From assembly GCA_031763025.1 (NCBI GenBank), contig JASSKH010000014.1:11975201-12039200 (forward strand): DNA of 64,000 nucleotides, in the 5' to 3' direction. Numbering within the stretch: position 1 is the first letter of the stretch; each line of letters begins with the position of its first letter. The notes beneath the pieces are model-generated. The model had not been told where the DNA came from. It ran no database searches and saw only the letters and a list, made by a program, of their open reading frames with translations. Both the position numbers and the translations under genes were made by a program. This document shows, piece after piece, positions 13,001-28,000 of this stretch. The stretch is from Macrocystis pyrifera (taxonomy: Eukaryota; Sar; Phaeophyceae; Laminariales; Laminariaceae).

Positions 13001-16000
13001 ACATAGTTGGAGTGGACGACAGTACTTTGTGTATCGATGTTACCGCCCGGCCGCTGGTTCGTTAACCGTTCACCTCTTTACTTGTATGCGATGTACCAGG
13101 TTTCTCCACGCTAATGAGCTGACCACGGTAGAAACAGGCATCTTCGACAATTTGGGCTCACTTTAGAACCTTGTGAGTGAAACATACCAGTACGTCGTTC
13201 GTTCCTCGTATAGTAGTCGCGACTGATATATGTAGAAATCACCGGGTATTCAGGCTGAGACGTTCTGCCGTATCGTGGCGGCAACGGTTGTCGTGATAGA
13301 GTTTCTTTAATGTGAGGCGTTTCGACCAAGTTCCAACACTTGCGGTTGTCGTCGCAAAACAGTCGTTAGTTCCAAGTCTTATATGTCAAAGGGGTGTTGG
13401 ACTCGTTCCGTAGCGCGAGGTACTTTGCCGCACATGTAAATGCCATCCTCGCGCGTTGCGTGTTGATGGGCGTCGCTCTGCTGGTCGTTTGGGACGGTGC
13501 GACCAGGTTGCTGTTCGAGAACGACATCGGATCCATCGAGGCTGGCGCTTTCAACGAGTTGACTGCTCTTATTGACTTGTGAGTGAGCGAGTGTCGCTTC
13601 TCGACCTGAAGCTACATGTACGGGATGATTGTGTTCATGACGTTAGTCCCAGCGAGTCTTCATGGCACCGAGTGGTGGGAAGGTTTTCGCAGACCCCCAA
13701 ATGAGTGTTGCCTCCTGGGGAAGGAGTACCCACACCTGGATACCTAGTATATTTCAATGAGGAGTAATGGGTGTTGCTCCGACGAATGTCCAATAAAATA
13801 CAGGCAGGACATATATAGTTCCGGTAGTTAGCCCCATGACGCTGGAGCCTTGTCTAAACTTGTTGTACAACCTGGGATACCTTACAACTTGTTCTACTGC
13901 AGATATTTCGCACGTCTTCGTCAAACAACCAATCGAACAATCTCACTCTTGGCGGCATGCGGAGTAGTCCAGCCTTTCCCGACACCACCTACAATTTAGC
14001 GTTAGCTACATGCCGTGTCTACTCGTATTGTCCTTGAGTTCGTGATTAGTCTCGACTTTAGCCTGGTATAAACCTCCACTGTTGAGACCAAAACTTGATT
14101 ACACTTGTTTTCCTACGAACCCATAGCAATTCCCGAGAACCGCACAAGAAACGCTCTAGTACATACAGTTCGAAACTTCAACACAGTCAAAACAACAACA
14201 CGTCGTCTGTACAGCAGTATGTAGTTGAATCCATACCTGAAGAGCTGACACGATAGACACTGAGAAACGACATAGACATGCGGACTCGAGGCATCAGTAT
14301 ACTGATGTACTGCGATTAATAATACTTGTTTCGCGTTTGTGCCTGTTTGTTTCAGAGCTTGCTTCGCTACAGCTTGTACTTCTCTCGCTCCACCGTGCTG
14401 CTACTACCGTGGCTACATCCTGTACTGGATGTATTGTACTGATACTATTAGTATAGACTGCATGTAGGTTCACTTATGTACTGCCCCTGCTCCTGCGCTC
14501 ACTACAACTACTGCTATAGAGGAATACTGCGATCACTATCACTATATGCTGCCGTACATTACTGCTGCTGCGCCACTGCTTCCACAGAACCACCAATAAT
14601 ACTACCTCTAGTATAAAAAGGCTTATCTTATTATTTTTACTAATGTGCTGCTGCTACAACTCTAGTGCTCGTACAACTCATAGTTATATTCGTTGAAGGG
14701 TGCATGCAATCAGTACGACTACTCTTGCTACTGCTGTTACTGCCGCTGCCCCTGCTAATAATGCTGTACACAACCACACAAGAAATACACCCCACTGCAT
14801 GCCTTCCGAACTTTAGATGTGCGTCAACCCTTGAAAGTACTGTCGCTTCGACAACCTGGGTTTTCCTCTTTTAGTTGAGAAGTACGGTCAAATGCGAAAC
14901 CGTTGGGTTGTTGCCTCAATACAAGAAAAATCCGAAACAAGCCGCAGGGCAACAGCAGCCTCTGGAACACACGGACCTTTTTAGATCCACGCGTACACTC
15001 CGTTGCCATGGCATCTCGGTAATTTTCATGTGTACGTCGCATGTCTCCTGCGCGTTCTTCAGGCGGCTTGACAGCAATGCGATCACCACGTTGGACGCCG
15101 GCATGTTCGACGATTTGGGGGCCCTTCAGACGTTGTGAGTGAACATTGGGAACATGAGGCAACTTTTACGGCCGTAGGATAACGTACTAGTGTGTATTGC
15201 TCCATGAACTCGAACATACGCGGGCTCGGCGGCGACAACCGCCTGTCGTCACGAATCTTTGCTTGTACATTACACCAGGTGTTTTGGGATCTGACCAAGC
15301 GGATATCAATCAATATCACGTATTACACATATCTCTATTTTCCCCCTTTCCCGGGTTTGAAGCCAACCCTATAGATCGTCGTCGGGAACTTTAAAATAAC
15401 AATATCTTGTTTGGGCATGCCGGCGGCGAACACAGGACTAATATCATCTACAGAGTCTGGCTTTTTCAAAGGTTGTCATTGAGCTTGGAAGCGCCTCTTA
15501 AGCGGGGCCCTCGTAAGGGGCAGACACCATATACTACACACAGGTATATATGGTCTTGACACGATTGTCTGTCCGACAAATATGCTGCTCGATATGTTAC
15601 ATCATACGGTAATCCAGCGGCCCGTCGACACTTCTACCTCCTTGTGCATTATGTACGGTATATTATCCTGTTGACGTACGGGGATGAAGCTTCCGCAAAT
15701 AGGCAAGTGTGGCTCATGCAACCGAGGAGGGACCTTTGCCTCCACACGCGATAATGGTTGGTGACCAATCATATTTACAACACCACCGCGTCTCTGTCCC
15801 CACTGCTGTATAACAACAAAACCAACCATTATCGCGCCGTGACTTCTGCGTCCTCGTGTGTCGATAAGTCAGTAGGTATGTTGACCGTGGACCGTGCATA
15901 TCCGCCGTGAATGAGTGTAGTGAAAAATCAGCGGTTTCTGTGGTAAAAATATATCGCTCTCCATACGAAGATGAAAATGTACCCCACGCGTGTGCACCTT

Positions 16001-19000
16001 GATACGTGTTTCCGCAACTTGTCAATCAGAAGTGTCCCTGCGCGAGCACCGCGTGACCATGTCTTTACGCCGTACTCAATTCGTCTCAAAGTTTCGTGCA
16101 ATGGAAGATTACTCTGACGTGACTTACAACCTAGACTTCGTGCGGTTTTGTTGGGTGGCTAGACAGCAATGCGTTGACCACGGTAGATGCCAGCACCTTC
16201 GACAATTTCGGCTCCGGTGAGAGGTGGTGACTTGAGTATACCGTCTGCGGTCTAAGCAGTCATGGCTGGGTTTACCCAGGGAATATTAGGGCGTCAGTGT
16301 CAGACGTACTGCCACCTTCGGCGACAAATTCTGATCGATGTTTCGCCCTTGCAGGAGAGGTATTTTGACAATGAGCCGGTTGGATACTGTCGTGGCGAGG
16401 GCGGCGGAGTATTGAGAAGGTGCCCGTACTACACTACCCCCCTTCCTCCCCAAGTTACTTACGTCATAATAACTAGTACATGTACGTACGTCCATCGCTT
16501 TGTTGGCCTTTTCGCGTGGTGGAAACAGGCTCTTGGACAACAACGACATCGGAACCATCGAGCCCGACGCCTTCACGGGTTTGGTGTCCCTCTTACGCCT
16601 GTGAGTATGCGAATGCGGAACAAAGTTCCTTTCGTTCCGGGGTACACATGTGATACTGTATCAATTGTGCGACACGTGGGTCCGGATGCAGTTACAACAC
16701 ATCTCTACGTGTAAAGATCGATGATTTATCGTTGCTAGATTGATCTCTTTGGTCTACTCGCTGCCCTGACCGAAATCGCAAGCCCTCCTCCCAGGGGTAC
16801 TGGAATACAAGGGGAGCTAGTTTACTCCCCACTCGATTAACAGCAAGATGGAGATAAACGTTACATATGATCAGTGTTTCCGACGGGTCAAAATATCGCA
16901 GTGAAAGATCACATCCGTCGTTCCGTCCCAGACAGCGGCTTTTATTTGAGTCGATATTATCAAGCATGAAGTTGGATAAGCGAAATAGCATAATACTACG
17001 TGGTACGTCAAGAATCCCGCACGTTGTGTTACAGGCAGTCAGCGTATCGTTTTCAACCTGTCCACAACAACATTGTATTCTGCATAACTCGGTACGGACA
17101 TATTTCTGCAATGCTTGCATTCTTCTAGATGCCACGCATAGGAAGCGTCTCATACTCCTTGATTTTCTTCTTCGGTTAACTCAAGAGCTCCAGACGAGCA
17201 CTGTCTCCTCTGGGGGGTGGGGGGGGGTCCTTGCTAGGCGGAGTGCCTCACTTATTCCCGAATATTTCGAACAAGCGGGACAGGACGTAACGCGTGGGGA
17301 CATACCAGGAAATACCAGGTCATTCTGTTTGCCCGGCCAATGCAAGATTGTTTCCCGAAATCCGTCCTTAGGTCCCTTGCGTCCAACGCTCTGACGACGC
17401 TTCCGGTGGGTATTTTCGAAGACCTCGGGTCCGGTTCGCCACTGGAAATACTGTGAGTGCTTCTGCACCTTATCGCAGACTCATCATGCCTGTGCACAAG
17501 CTTTAGCAGGTTGAACATGTATACCTTTGCACCGCTTTCCGTCAAGTTGGTGTGCACATGTCCATCACAACTTCATCACGACAAAACCTCAGTGACCGTT
17601 GCAGCCCACGCGTTGAACCTGATTCTCCTGGCCACCTTCGCTGCGCAATCCAACCGTGTTCTGCTCATTCAGAGATCTGACTGGAAACGAGGACCTACAA
17701 TGTATTCCCACCGTGTAAGTCGTCAGTGTAAGGGGTTTCCTTGTGTTATTGTGCGTGCGTGAGTTATGTTCTTGTAGTGTGATTGAGATTCGGCTCAAAA
17801 ATGCAGAGCGGTTGGATTCAGGAATAAACGCCGTTTGTCTGATGCCCGAGTTGTGAGATATCTATATCTGAACTTTAGGCCTCTCGCCTAAACATCTTCG
17901 AATGGGTGTGTCATAGTTCTTCAGGTGTAGGCGAGAGAAGACAAGCGCAAACATATTCGTCTCGTACGCGAGGCATGTGCATTAAAGCTTAGGTTTCAGG
18001 TACATACTGTGTATCATGCATCGAATTCGCTACTGCGGGGTACGATCCGCCGTGTGTATCGAGTACGGTCCGCACGTGCTCCAGAGTTTGAGCGAGTCGG
18101 CTTGAAACCAATCGCTTCCCTTCATCCCCACCTGGTCTTTCTTGCGCTCCGGTTTATGCAGCATCCCGCCCTTTTTTGGGGAGCTGCCTCCTACCGCTGG
18201 CCTCTGTGGTAAGTATCTGGGGGGGTGCAACATATAGTGTCGATCTCCTTCGAACGTAATTAACAACGGAGATAGTCACCTGCTTAGTACATTTTAGTCG
18301 TCTTATCAAAGTGTAATTCTTGACCTGAGATCGACGGCATGTCCGCTTGAGACTCCTAATGAGGCCTATTGGCGGTATAAATTGCAGGCCAGAGTTGAAT
18401 GTCTAGTCCGGAAAGTACATAGAGGAAAACATCAGTCGACGAGTCTTCCTGGGTGATCGATGATGTTTTAACGGGTGACTCAGACAGTTTCATCTACGAT
18501 GTCATTTGTTCCGCCCGAATTGGAATATAATCCACATCCATTTTTTGACAACCATTATTTACATCAATGCTACGCTTTGGTGCTTGCCAAACACCTGCGA
18601 TGGCTGCCCCGCAGGGTGTACCCCAGCCGCGGCGGTGAGCTGCGATGCAAACGTAGGAGTGTGTGCTCCGGGGGCGGTGGGCTACACCTGCGTTCCTGGT
18701 GAGAAATAATTTGGAGGGAAATATACACAAATGACGTCGGTCTCGCCCTTGTTCCGGGGTCACGTGGGAAAAAACAACTGATTGAGCGTGCAGTACATAG
18801 ATCTGCCTCACTGGACGAAACAAATGATGGAGCGTGGGGTACATAAATGTGGCACAGGGCTCTACCCCCCGTGCCCAGCGTTGCCCGGACATTTGAGCTC
18901 CGCGATTAAGCTGGTGGTTATCGATGGCGAAGACCTCCACGTACGGCGCATCACACAGCTCACGCGTATTTCAAGCATGAAAGGGTGGTGCAGGTCTGCC

Positions 19001-22000
19001 GAACATCCAACGAGTCTAGGTCAAAATCGACATGCAGCCGACGTGTCGTGTCCTGAATTTTCCTCTCCTTCTTTCGTTGGTACTTTGGCTGCATTTCATG
19101 TTGGGGGTCATCTCAGAACTTTAATTTGGTGCAAGGTGCCTCCTATCTGGCGTGAAAATGTAGCACAACCGAGCTCATCCGTTTTTTGTATTTCTCATAT
19201 TGTTGTAGTGACGTCATTGACAGTACGCCCCTCACATGGTCGCGCAAGCACCCGATCGGCGTCCGAACCCTTTCGCGTGTACTCTTACTGGGGGACAACG
19301 AGACCGAAAAAAAACGGGCTCGGAAACGGAGTTGGAACGTTTCTGCTATCGTGCCTACCCCTTGCGTGAGTCATTAGCCCGAACAAGGTCGGCAGAACTC
19401 GCTTCCGGTCCTTCATCCTCTTCCTCGCTTTCACTACCTTGGGACACATGTTCTCGTCGAAATCACTACTGACGCTGTCGACATCTTCTCCCCGCACACC
19501 TGAGTCCTTCCTCCCTTCGTCGTCGTCAATCCCCTGTCACTCGTGATTCGCTGCTGTCCCTTCCGCACTCCCACTAACACCGCTGCTGCGCTTTCTTCGC
19601 TGCCACCACCCCCCCCCCCCTCCCGCTTGCTGTCGGACTTTCTCGCTGCCATTATACCTCTCGCCGTTATTCTCTTTGCCCCGATGAGTGCGACCGTCCG
19701 GCCATTGTCCCGGTTGCTCACGCCCTGCAGTGGCGCCTATAGCTGACGTTGAAGCATTCTAAAATGCGCTCTAGCCTCCTGTAGTAGAACCCAAGAACCT
19801 TCTGCTGCAGCCTCTCGCCATCATCAGTGTACGTCCCAAGTGGAAGCCTCATACTTAGTGTAGCGCCGGTTTGCTCGATTAGCACCCTGTGGTCGTAAGC
19901 CCGGCGTCTTCGTGCCTGTGCCCGCCGTGTGATCGAACCCTTCACCTATCCCAACCCTCGCCGCAGCATGATTGGCCGCTTCATAAGTGATGCACCCAGG
20001 CCCGCAAGACCTGAGCGGACGAGTTTGGGACCCGGTAGATATTCAATGGGAAGTGTTGATTCACCAGCATCGTGGTCAACATGGTCGAGCATAGTACGGT
20101 GTCCGATCCCCCAACTCACCCGGTGTTGTCACCCTTCCTTTCTTCGTCGCCATCGTCATCTCTCGACCCCTCGGTATTTGCTTTGTCCGCGGAAGTAAAG
20201 GGCTGCAGGTTATCTGGGGGTTCGTTACGGTCATAAGCGTCGATGAACGTGTACGGCCCGTTCAAGTTGTCGTGGTTGATGTGGTTATCGTCGGTACCTC
20301 CCGCTGTCATTACAAACCCAGTCTTTTCAAACAGGCTCATACGTTGAAGCTGGTCCGAATCGAACCTCATCCACTTTTTCGGGGTTCCTGCGTCGAAAGC
20401 AAAATCTCAGTTCGGGGGGAAACAAGTTGGAAAATGTGAAACGGCTAAACAGACCGTGTTTCACTTGAAAACATACTACCAATAAAATAACATAATAATC
20501 CGTTGAAAAGCTGATTCATATTACTCGCGATCACCAGGAACAGGCAGCAGGATGACCCGAAGGCGTCAAAACTTCGCCGGGGGTAATAGACATTTCATAT
20601 TCTGCAGAGAAGTCCCAGCCTCGAGTATTTCCGATTATGTCCAAAATGTCATCTTGGTTTTATATCAGCCTGGGTTTTAGTAAGTGTCCCATGGTGTAGA
20701 TATATTTGTTGCGGATATTTTCGCTTTACGGTGTTCAACACCCATTCACGGCGTGTGCGTGTGCTTCCAGTTTCACGGTGCAGCATGCTGCGACTGCTCA
20801 ATACCCGGTAGATGATTTTGCGGTAGCCTACTTCGAGCAAGGACGTGCGGAGCTTGAACGAATACACCGCTGACGTATGTGAAGTTTCGGAGATATTAGC
20901 CGATCGGCAGCGTGTTGGAACACATGCGGTCATCCACGAAAGTTCACGCGTCCCGTCTAAACCTTGGCCCCGATAAGCTCGGAGCCGTGGCACTCGGTAA
21001 GCGGATATATTCCAGTGCTGTGTGTTGTTCACGTGAGCGCGTAAGAGCCAATATGTGTACAACCTACAGGCGAGTATGCATGTATTCCCTTCATGACCGC
21101 CCGACAACAAGAGATGTCGTCATTTTTGCGGAGAGGCTGGTCATCACATTGATGTCAATAGATTGGACGGAAAACGGGAATGGGAGTCTTGACACGACGC
21201 TCGTTTGAAAAAAAAAAAAACGTTCACTTTACGGTATGACAGTTGTCAACGTTCCGGGAGAGAACACGGCATGCACTTGGCAAACCTGCTGAGGAATCCT
21301 GGTGTACTTAGACGGGATCTCGTAACTTGTTACCATCCTCATGGACATCGGTCTGTCGGTCTGTCGGTCCGTCTGCCTGATCTCGGTTCAGGTCCAACCT
21401 CGTGCATTACTGGTCCGGATTCTCTATGTGTCCCAGGCGCTCAAGTTCTGTGAGTGCGATACTTCGAAATTGCTATATAATATACGTCGAAATACGTCTG
21501 CGTAGCGTGTGCGTTATGTCTCATTGTTTTCTCAACACGGTAGCTGTAAGAAACCTACTATCATATCGCTGTGACAGCTCACCTACAAACCTGTGCATTT
21601 GCGTCCATCGTTTTACCAAACTGGGGGCCTTGATTAGAATGGCCAACGTTTCTGGTCTTTCCTACTGCCGCGTGTTTTGTTGGGGCACCCTCATTATGTG
21701 AAATGGAATCGATCAAGTGCGGGTACTCGTAGAGTTCACGTTGAAGGAGCGCACACGAATGAAGCACGCTGGATGCTATGGTAAAACTGACACGTGCAGT
21801 AACTGGCTGTGCCGTTAAGTTCATGAATAACGATGTGCTCAACTAGTCCACTTCACCACGCCGGACATACCACACGTACGGGTGAAAAAATTACACGCTT
21901 TCGTTCTCCGGTCCTTGTTTGCTGTAACTGCAGGGATCTTTCCGGTTGCGGTATTGGAGATGCCGACTTGCCTGATCTCAAGCTTTGCCTGGACACCGTC

Positions 22001-25000
22001 GGACGCAGCGGAATTGTCACCCTGTACGTGCTCATGTCTGTCGAAGGAGTAACATGGGTGTCGTCGTCTCTCTGGCGCGATGCTTGTTCAGCTGTCGCGC
22101 GACAAAGACACACGCAACGGCGCCACGTTAAACGTTTCTTCAATTCGGATAGTGTACCTTGTAACCGTAGGTATATAGTATAGTCCAATCACTTAAAGAG
22201 GTCGTAGGTATGTTGCGATTGCACAATACCAAATTATGATTTCGCTCGGAGAGATGATTTGTCCCAACTTCCAACGGTAATCCACACAAACAATATGCGG
22301 GACTCTCCTGAAATCGTTTGAGAGTTCAACTGTTGTCTGATGAAGCCACGTTTGTCAACGACAGGCGGCATACCCGAATAGAAGAAAACGACTTAGATAC
22401 CCGGATTACCGGGCCGTCTGTTCCCGATACTTCGCATACCGTCAAGAAAGAACCTATCAACACAGACCACCTACCTACTTACCGAGGTTCCATCTGCTCC
22501 CATGAAGACCCCCATTGCGACAGATACATGAACCGTTAGATGTGTTGTCTCTAGGTTTGTTACAAAATTTCCAACTTGTCCCGGCCTTGCGCCGTGGTTC
22601 GGCGCTTGCGTCCACCCTTGAATGAACTTACCGCCGATTCAACAATGCGCTCAACACGAGTTACCAAAAGACATTAGTATGGAAATACATTATTTCTAAC
22701 ATCAGCTGCAGATATATAATTGTGCTCCACATGGACGTTTGCATGACAGCGACTTCAGCTTGACGTGGAAAATAATCCTAAGAGGAAAATATTAAGCGAC
22801 AGTATGTAAAAACTAACGTTTCGGGCGTTGGAAATAGTCACCGCATCTAGAACAGTTCTCATTGTATGTGAAAATTTTGAAGCAGGACCTGATGTACACA
22901 GCAATGGTATCGATCAACGTGTTCAGCGACGATTTCATTAAACCATTTTGCATCATGAGTGCAACGAAACAACGAACGGTTGCAAAACTATGAGTAAGTG
23001 TTTTTAGCGTGATCATTATGTGGTTGTAACGACAGTACAGGACTGATGGTGCATACTTTAGGGTAGCCATCGAATGTCTCGAAAAGGTACATTCGATTCA
23101 CAAACCGACATGACCACAGCGATTGAGTAAAATGATGACTGCGCCGGCTTTATCTCGCAGACCGTGTGCGGGTTCATTGAACCCCGCATTTCGACAACAA
23201 ACGCCCCGCCCTGATCCGATGTCGGCAATCAGCTCGAGGTGACAAGAAACCATACTCGCACGTCGTGTACGTGTTGTACCATATTTCCAGTCGACGCACA
23301 GGTAAATACATATGTCGATCGATGCACTTTGCTCTTGTTTACCCCGAGCATAGTCAGTTCCAAACATGGTCGCTTTTGGACGGGAGGCGCTATTTTCACA
23401 CAAGCTAGGTTCCCCTACATGGCCTTCCGGACAAATCCCGAAAAGAGAGAGGAGGCCGTTGGTCGCATGGGGTCCATCGAGAGCAGACAGTTGCGACATT
23501 TGCCTAAACGTACTCCAAAACCTCCTTCAACTATCTGTCCAACGGTGACGATAGACCTCCCGAGAGTAAAACAATCTACGCGTGTCTCTAGCGTGTCAAG
23601 ACTCAGAGGTTCTGCGTCAAAACAACCGCGCACATTCTCCACCTCTGTGCCATAAAAGCACTCGCATTCCAGCGATGAATATGCACCGCATTAACGTGAT
23701 ACTTGGAATACTTGTCAAGCATCATTTGCATCCCATACTTCAGGTGGCTGTACAACAACGCGTTGACCACTGTGGACGCGGAGCTCTTGCAAAATCTGGG
23801 GTCTCTTGTGAATTTGTGAGTGGAGAATGTGATTGATATCGTTTAGAATCGAGATTGGCTATAGGCTGCGACCGTGAGGACGTTGGCTGTTGAGGTCATG
23901 CGACCCTAACTGACAATGTGTCCGTGGTTTATTATTTGCTAGATAGGCGATCGGGTTCTGGGCCAACTTGCCAATTTGACGCTGGCGTGTTGGTTTATGG
24001 GAAGGTTACACATAGCACGAAATGGCCTACCAGACGAAGGTACCTACAACCTCATACGCTGTGTTTTGATGTACGTCTGTCGCTCCGTTGGTGTTTGTGG
24101 GTGGTGAGAACAGGCAGCTGCACGCAAATGACATCGGAATCATCGACGTTGGCGCTTTCCAGAGTTTGGCGTCTCTGACAGCCTTGTGAGTGGACAATAA
24201 ACTGTGAGGACACCGTTCCTTTCGATCTGGACGACTTTGATCCTGCAGGAAATCCTATCATGTACCATTCCTGCTGGGGAATGGACTCCCGGTTCGAATT
24301 AACATGTTTGACACGTTTTTTACATCGGATGGGTTGCGGGTAGTGCGTGCCATGTGCAATGTTGGCTCGATCACGGCTTGACCCGAATATGAAGACCACG
24401 AGGTGTCTGCGTGTCGAGAAGATCATATTTCGTGGCAAGGATGGGTTGTATGCCGTGATCGCTTGTCGAGGGGGGCATCGTGAGATGCCTACTACTGTAG
24501 CGGGCATGAAATATTGCAAGGTGACACGAAGTGCACAATTATACCTGGTACAAACCACGGTAAAGGGTGTAACCTCCGCTGAAACTTATCCGCCAAATTC
24601 GCCCGTTCGTAGCCAAATCGGCGACCATTATACTACTGCTACATATTCTACTGTACAACACAACAGCTACATCTCCTACCGCGGCAACTACGGTTACTTC
24701 TGCGACAGTGTGACCGCTTTTGTCTACGTACTGAACGATATCTGCTGGTACTGCATACGCGGCCGGCACTACAAATACATTCAGTTGTCTTCCTACTACT
24801 GCGACTGTCATTCTGCCTTTTCTACACTACTGCTTAAGTACGTACAGTATGTACCAAGTGCATTTTGCAGCAGCACCGTGGACATGCCGCCGGATGTACA
24901 TCGTAATGGCGGCTGGCCGTGATTGGCATTAGGTGGTGTAAACACCCACCCGAGACTTTGCAGCACGCTCTCTGCACATCGTCTTTACTTCCCAGAGGAG

Positions 25001-28000
25001 GCAAAAGTGCTTGTCGAATCACAACTCCAGCTCGTGTTTGGTCCTTGAGAGTTTTGGGTCGATGTTATACGGCCTGTTGTTTTCTTTTCTTCGCTGCGGT
25101 AGTACATAGTTGGAGTGGACGACAGTACTTTGTGTTTCGATGTTACCGCCCGGCCGCTGGTTCGTTAACCGTTCACCTCTTTACTTGTATGCGATGTACC
25201 AGGTTTCTCCACGCTAATGAGCTGACCACGGTAGAAACAGGCATCTTCGACAATTTGGGCTCACTTAGAACCTTGTGAGTGAAACATACCAGTACGTCGT
25301 TTCGTTCCTCGTATAGTAGTCGCGACTGATATAAGTAGAAATCACCGGGTATTCAGGCTGAGACGTTCTGCCGTATCGTGGCGGCAACGGTTGTCGTGAT
25401 AGAGTTTCTTTAATGTGAGGCGTTTTTCGACCAAGTTCCAACACTTGCGGTTGTCGTCGCAAAACAGTCGTTAGTTCCAAGTCTTAGATGTCAAAGGGGT
25501 GTTGGACTCGTTCCGTAGCGCGAGGTACTTTGCCGCACATGTAAATGCCATCCTCGCGCGTTGCGTGTTGATGGGCGTCGCTCTGCTGGTCGTTTGGGAC
25601 GGTGCGACCAGGTTGCTGTTCGAGAACGACATCGGATCCATCGAGGCTGGCGCTTTCAACGAGTTGACTGCTCTTATTGACTTGTGAGTGAGCGAGTGTC
25701 GCTTCTCGACCTGAAGCTACATGTACGGATGATTGTGTTCATGACGTTAGTCCCAGCGACTCTTCATGGCACCGAGTGGTGGGAAGGTTTTCGCAGACCC
25801 CCAAATGAGTGTTGCCTCCTGGGGAAGGGTACCCACACCTGGATACCTAGTATATTTCAATGAGGAATAATGGGTGTTGCTCCGACGAATGTCCAATAAA
25901 ATACAGACAGGACATATATAGTTCCGGTAGTTAGCCCCATGACGCTGGAGCCTTGTCCAAACTTGTTGTACAACCTGGGATACCTTACAACTTGTTCTAC
26001 TGCAGATATTTCGCACGTCTTCGTCAAACAACCAATCGAACAATCTCACTCTTGGCGGCATGCGGAGTAGTCCAGCCTTTCCCGACACCACCTACAATTT
26101 AGCGTTAGCTACATGCCGTGTCTACTCGTATTGTCCTTGAGTTCGTGATTAGTCTCGACTTTAGCCTGGTATAAACCTCCACTGTTGAGACCAAAACTTG
26201 ATTACACTTGTTTTCCTACGAACCCATAGCAATTCCCGAGAACCGCACAAGAAACGCTCTAGTACATACAGTTCGAAACTTCAACACAGTCAAAACAACA
26301 ACAACACGTCGTCTGTGCAGCAGTATGTAGTTGAATCCACACCTGAAGAGCTGACACGATAGACACTGAGAAACGACATAGACATGCGGACTCGAGGCAT
26401 CAGTATACTGATGTACTGCGATTAATAATACTTGTTTCGCGTTTGTGCCTGTTTGTTTCAGAGCTTACATCGCTACAGCTTGTACTTCTCTCGCTCCACC
26501 GTGCTGCTACTACCGTGGCTACATCCTGTACTGGATGTATTGTACTGATACTATTAGTATAGACTGCATGTAGGTTCACTTATGTACTGCCCCTGCTCCT
26601 GCGCTCACTACAACTACTGCTGTAGAGGAATACTGCGATCACTATCACTATATGCTGCCGTGCATTACTGCTGCTGCGCCACTGCTTCCACAGAACCACC
26701 AATAATACTACCTCTAGTATAAAAAGGCTTATCTTACTATTTTTACTAATGTGCTGCTGCTACAACTCTAGCGCTCGTACAACTCATAGTTATATTCGTT
26801 GAAGGGTGCATGCAATCAGTACGACTACTCTTGCTACTGCTGTGACTGCCGCTGCCCCTGCTAATAATGCTGTACACAACCACACAAGAAATACACCCCA
26901 CTGCATGCCTTCCGAACTTCAGATGTGCGTCAACCCTTGAAAGTACTGTCGCTTCGACAACCTGGGTTTTCCTCTTTTAGTTGAGAAGTACGGTCAAATG
27001 CGAAACCGTTGGGTTGTTGCCTCAATACAAGAAAAATCCGAAACAAGCCGCAGGGCAAACAGCAGCCTCTGGAACACACGGACCTTTTTAGATCCACGCG
27101 TACACTCCGTTGCCATGGCATCTCGGTAATTTTCGTGTGTACGTCGCATGTCTCCTGCGCGTTCTTCAGGCGGCTTGACAGCAATGCGATCACCACGTTG
27201 GACACCGGCATGTTCGACGATTTGGGGGCCCTTCAGACGTTGTGAGTGAACATTGGGAACATGAGGCAACTTTTACGGCCGTAGGATAACGTACTAGTGT
27301 GTATTGCTCCATGAACTCGAACATACGCGGGCTCGGCGGCGACAACCGCCTGTCGTCACGAATCTTTGCTTGTACATTACACCAGGTGTTTTGGGATCTG
27401 ACCAAGCGGATATCAATCAATATCACGTATTACACATATCTCTATTTTCCCCCCCTTTCCCGGGTTTGAAGCCAACCCTATAGATCGTCGTCGGGAACTT
27501 TAAAATAACAATATCTTGTTTGGGCATGCCGGCGGCGAACACAGGACTAATATCATCTACAGAGTCTGGCTTTTTCAAAGGTTGTCATTGAGCTTGGAAG
27601 CGCCTCTTAAGCGGGGCCTCGTAAGGGGCAGACACCATATACTACACACAGGTATATATGGTCTTGACACGATTGTCTGTCCGACAAATATGCTGCTCGA
27701 TATGTTACATCATACGGTAATCCAGCGGCCCGTCGACACTTCTACCTCCTTGTGCATTATGTACGGTATATATCCTGTTGACGTACGGGGATGAAGCTTC
27801 CGCAAATAGGCAAGTGTGGCTCATGCAACCGAGGAGGGATCTTTGCCTCCACACGCGATAATGGTTGGTGACCAATCATATTTACAACACCACCGCGTCT
27901 CTGTCCCACTGCTGTATAACAACAAAACCAACCATTATCGCGCCGTGACTTCTGCGCCCTCGTGTGTCGATAAGTCAGTAGGTATGTTGACCGTGGACCG

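Larger units (their letters stand above)
12085..24192 (+). repeat. Tandem unit 2 (12.1 kb LRR cassette)
   Basis: Length is 12108 bp. It contains the full exon set B to A, with a private one-base insertion in exon B. It groups with unit 3 rather than units 1 and 4 for variants in the 3-5 kb part of the unit. Confidence 0.95.
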
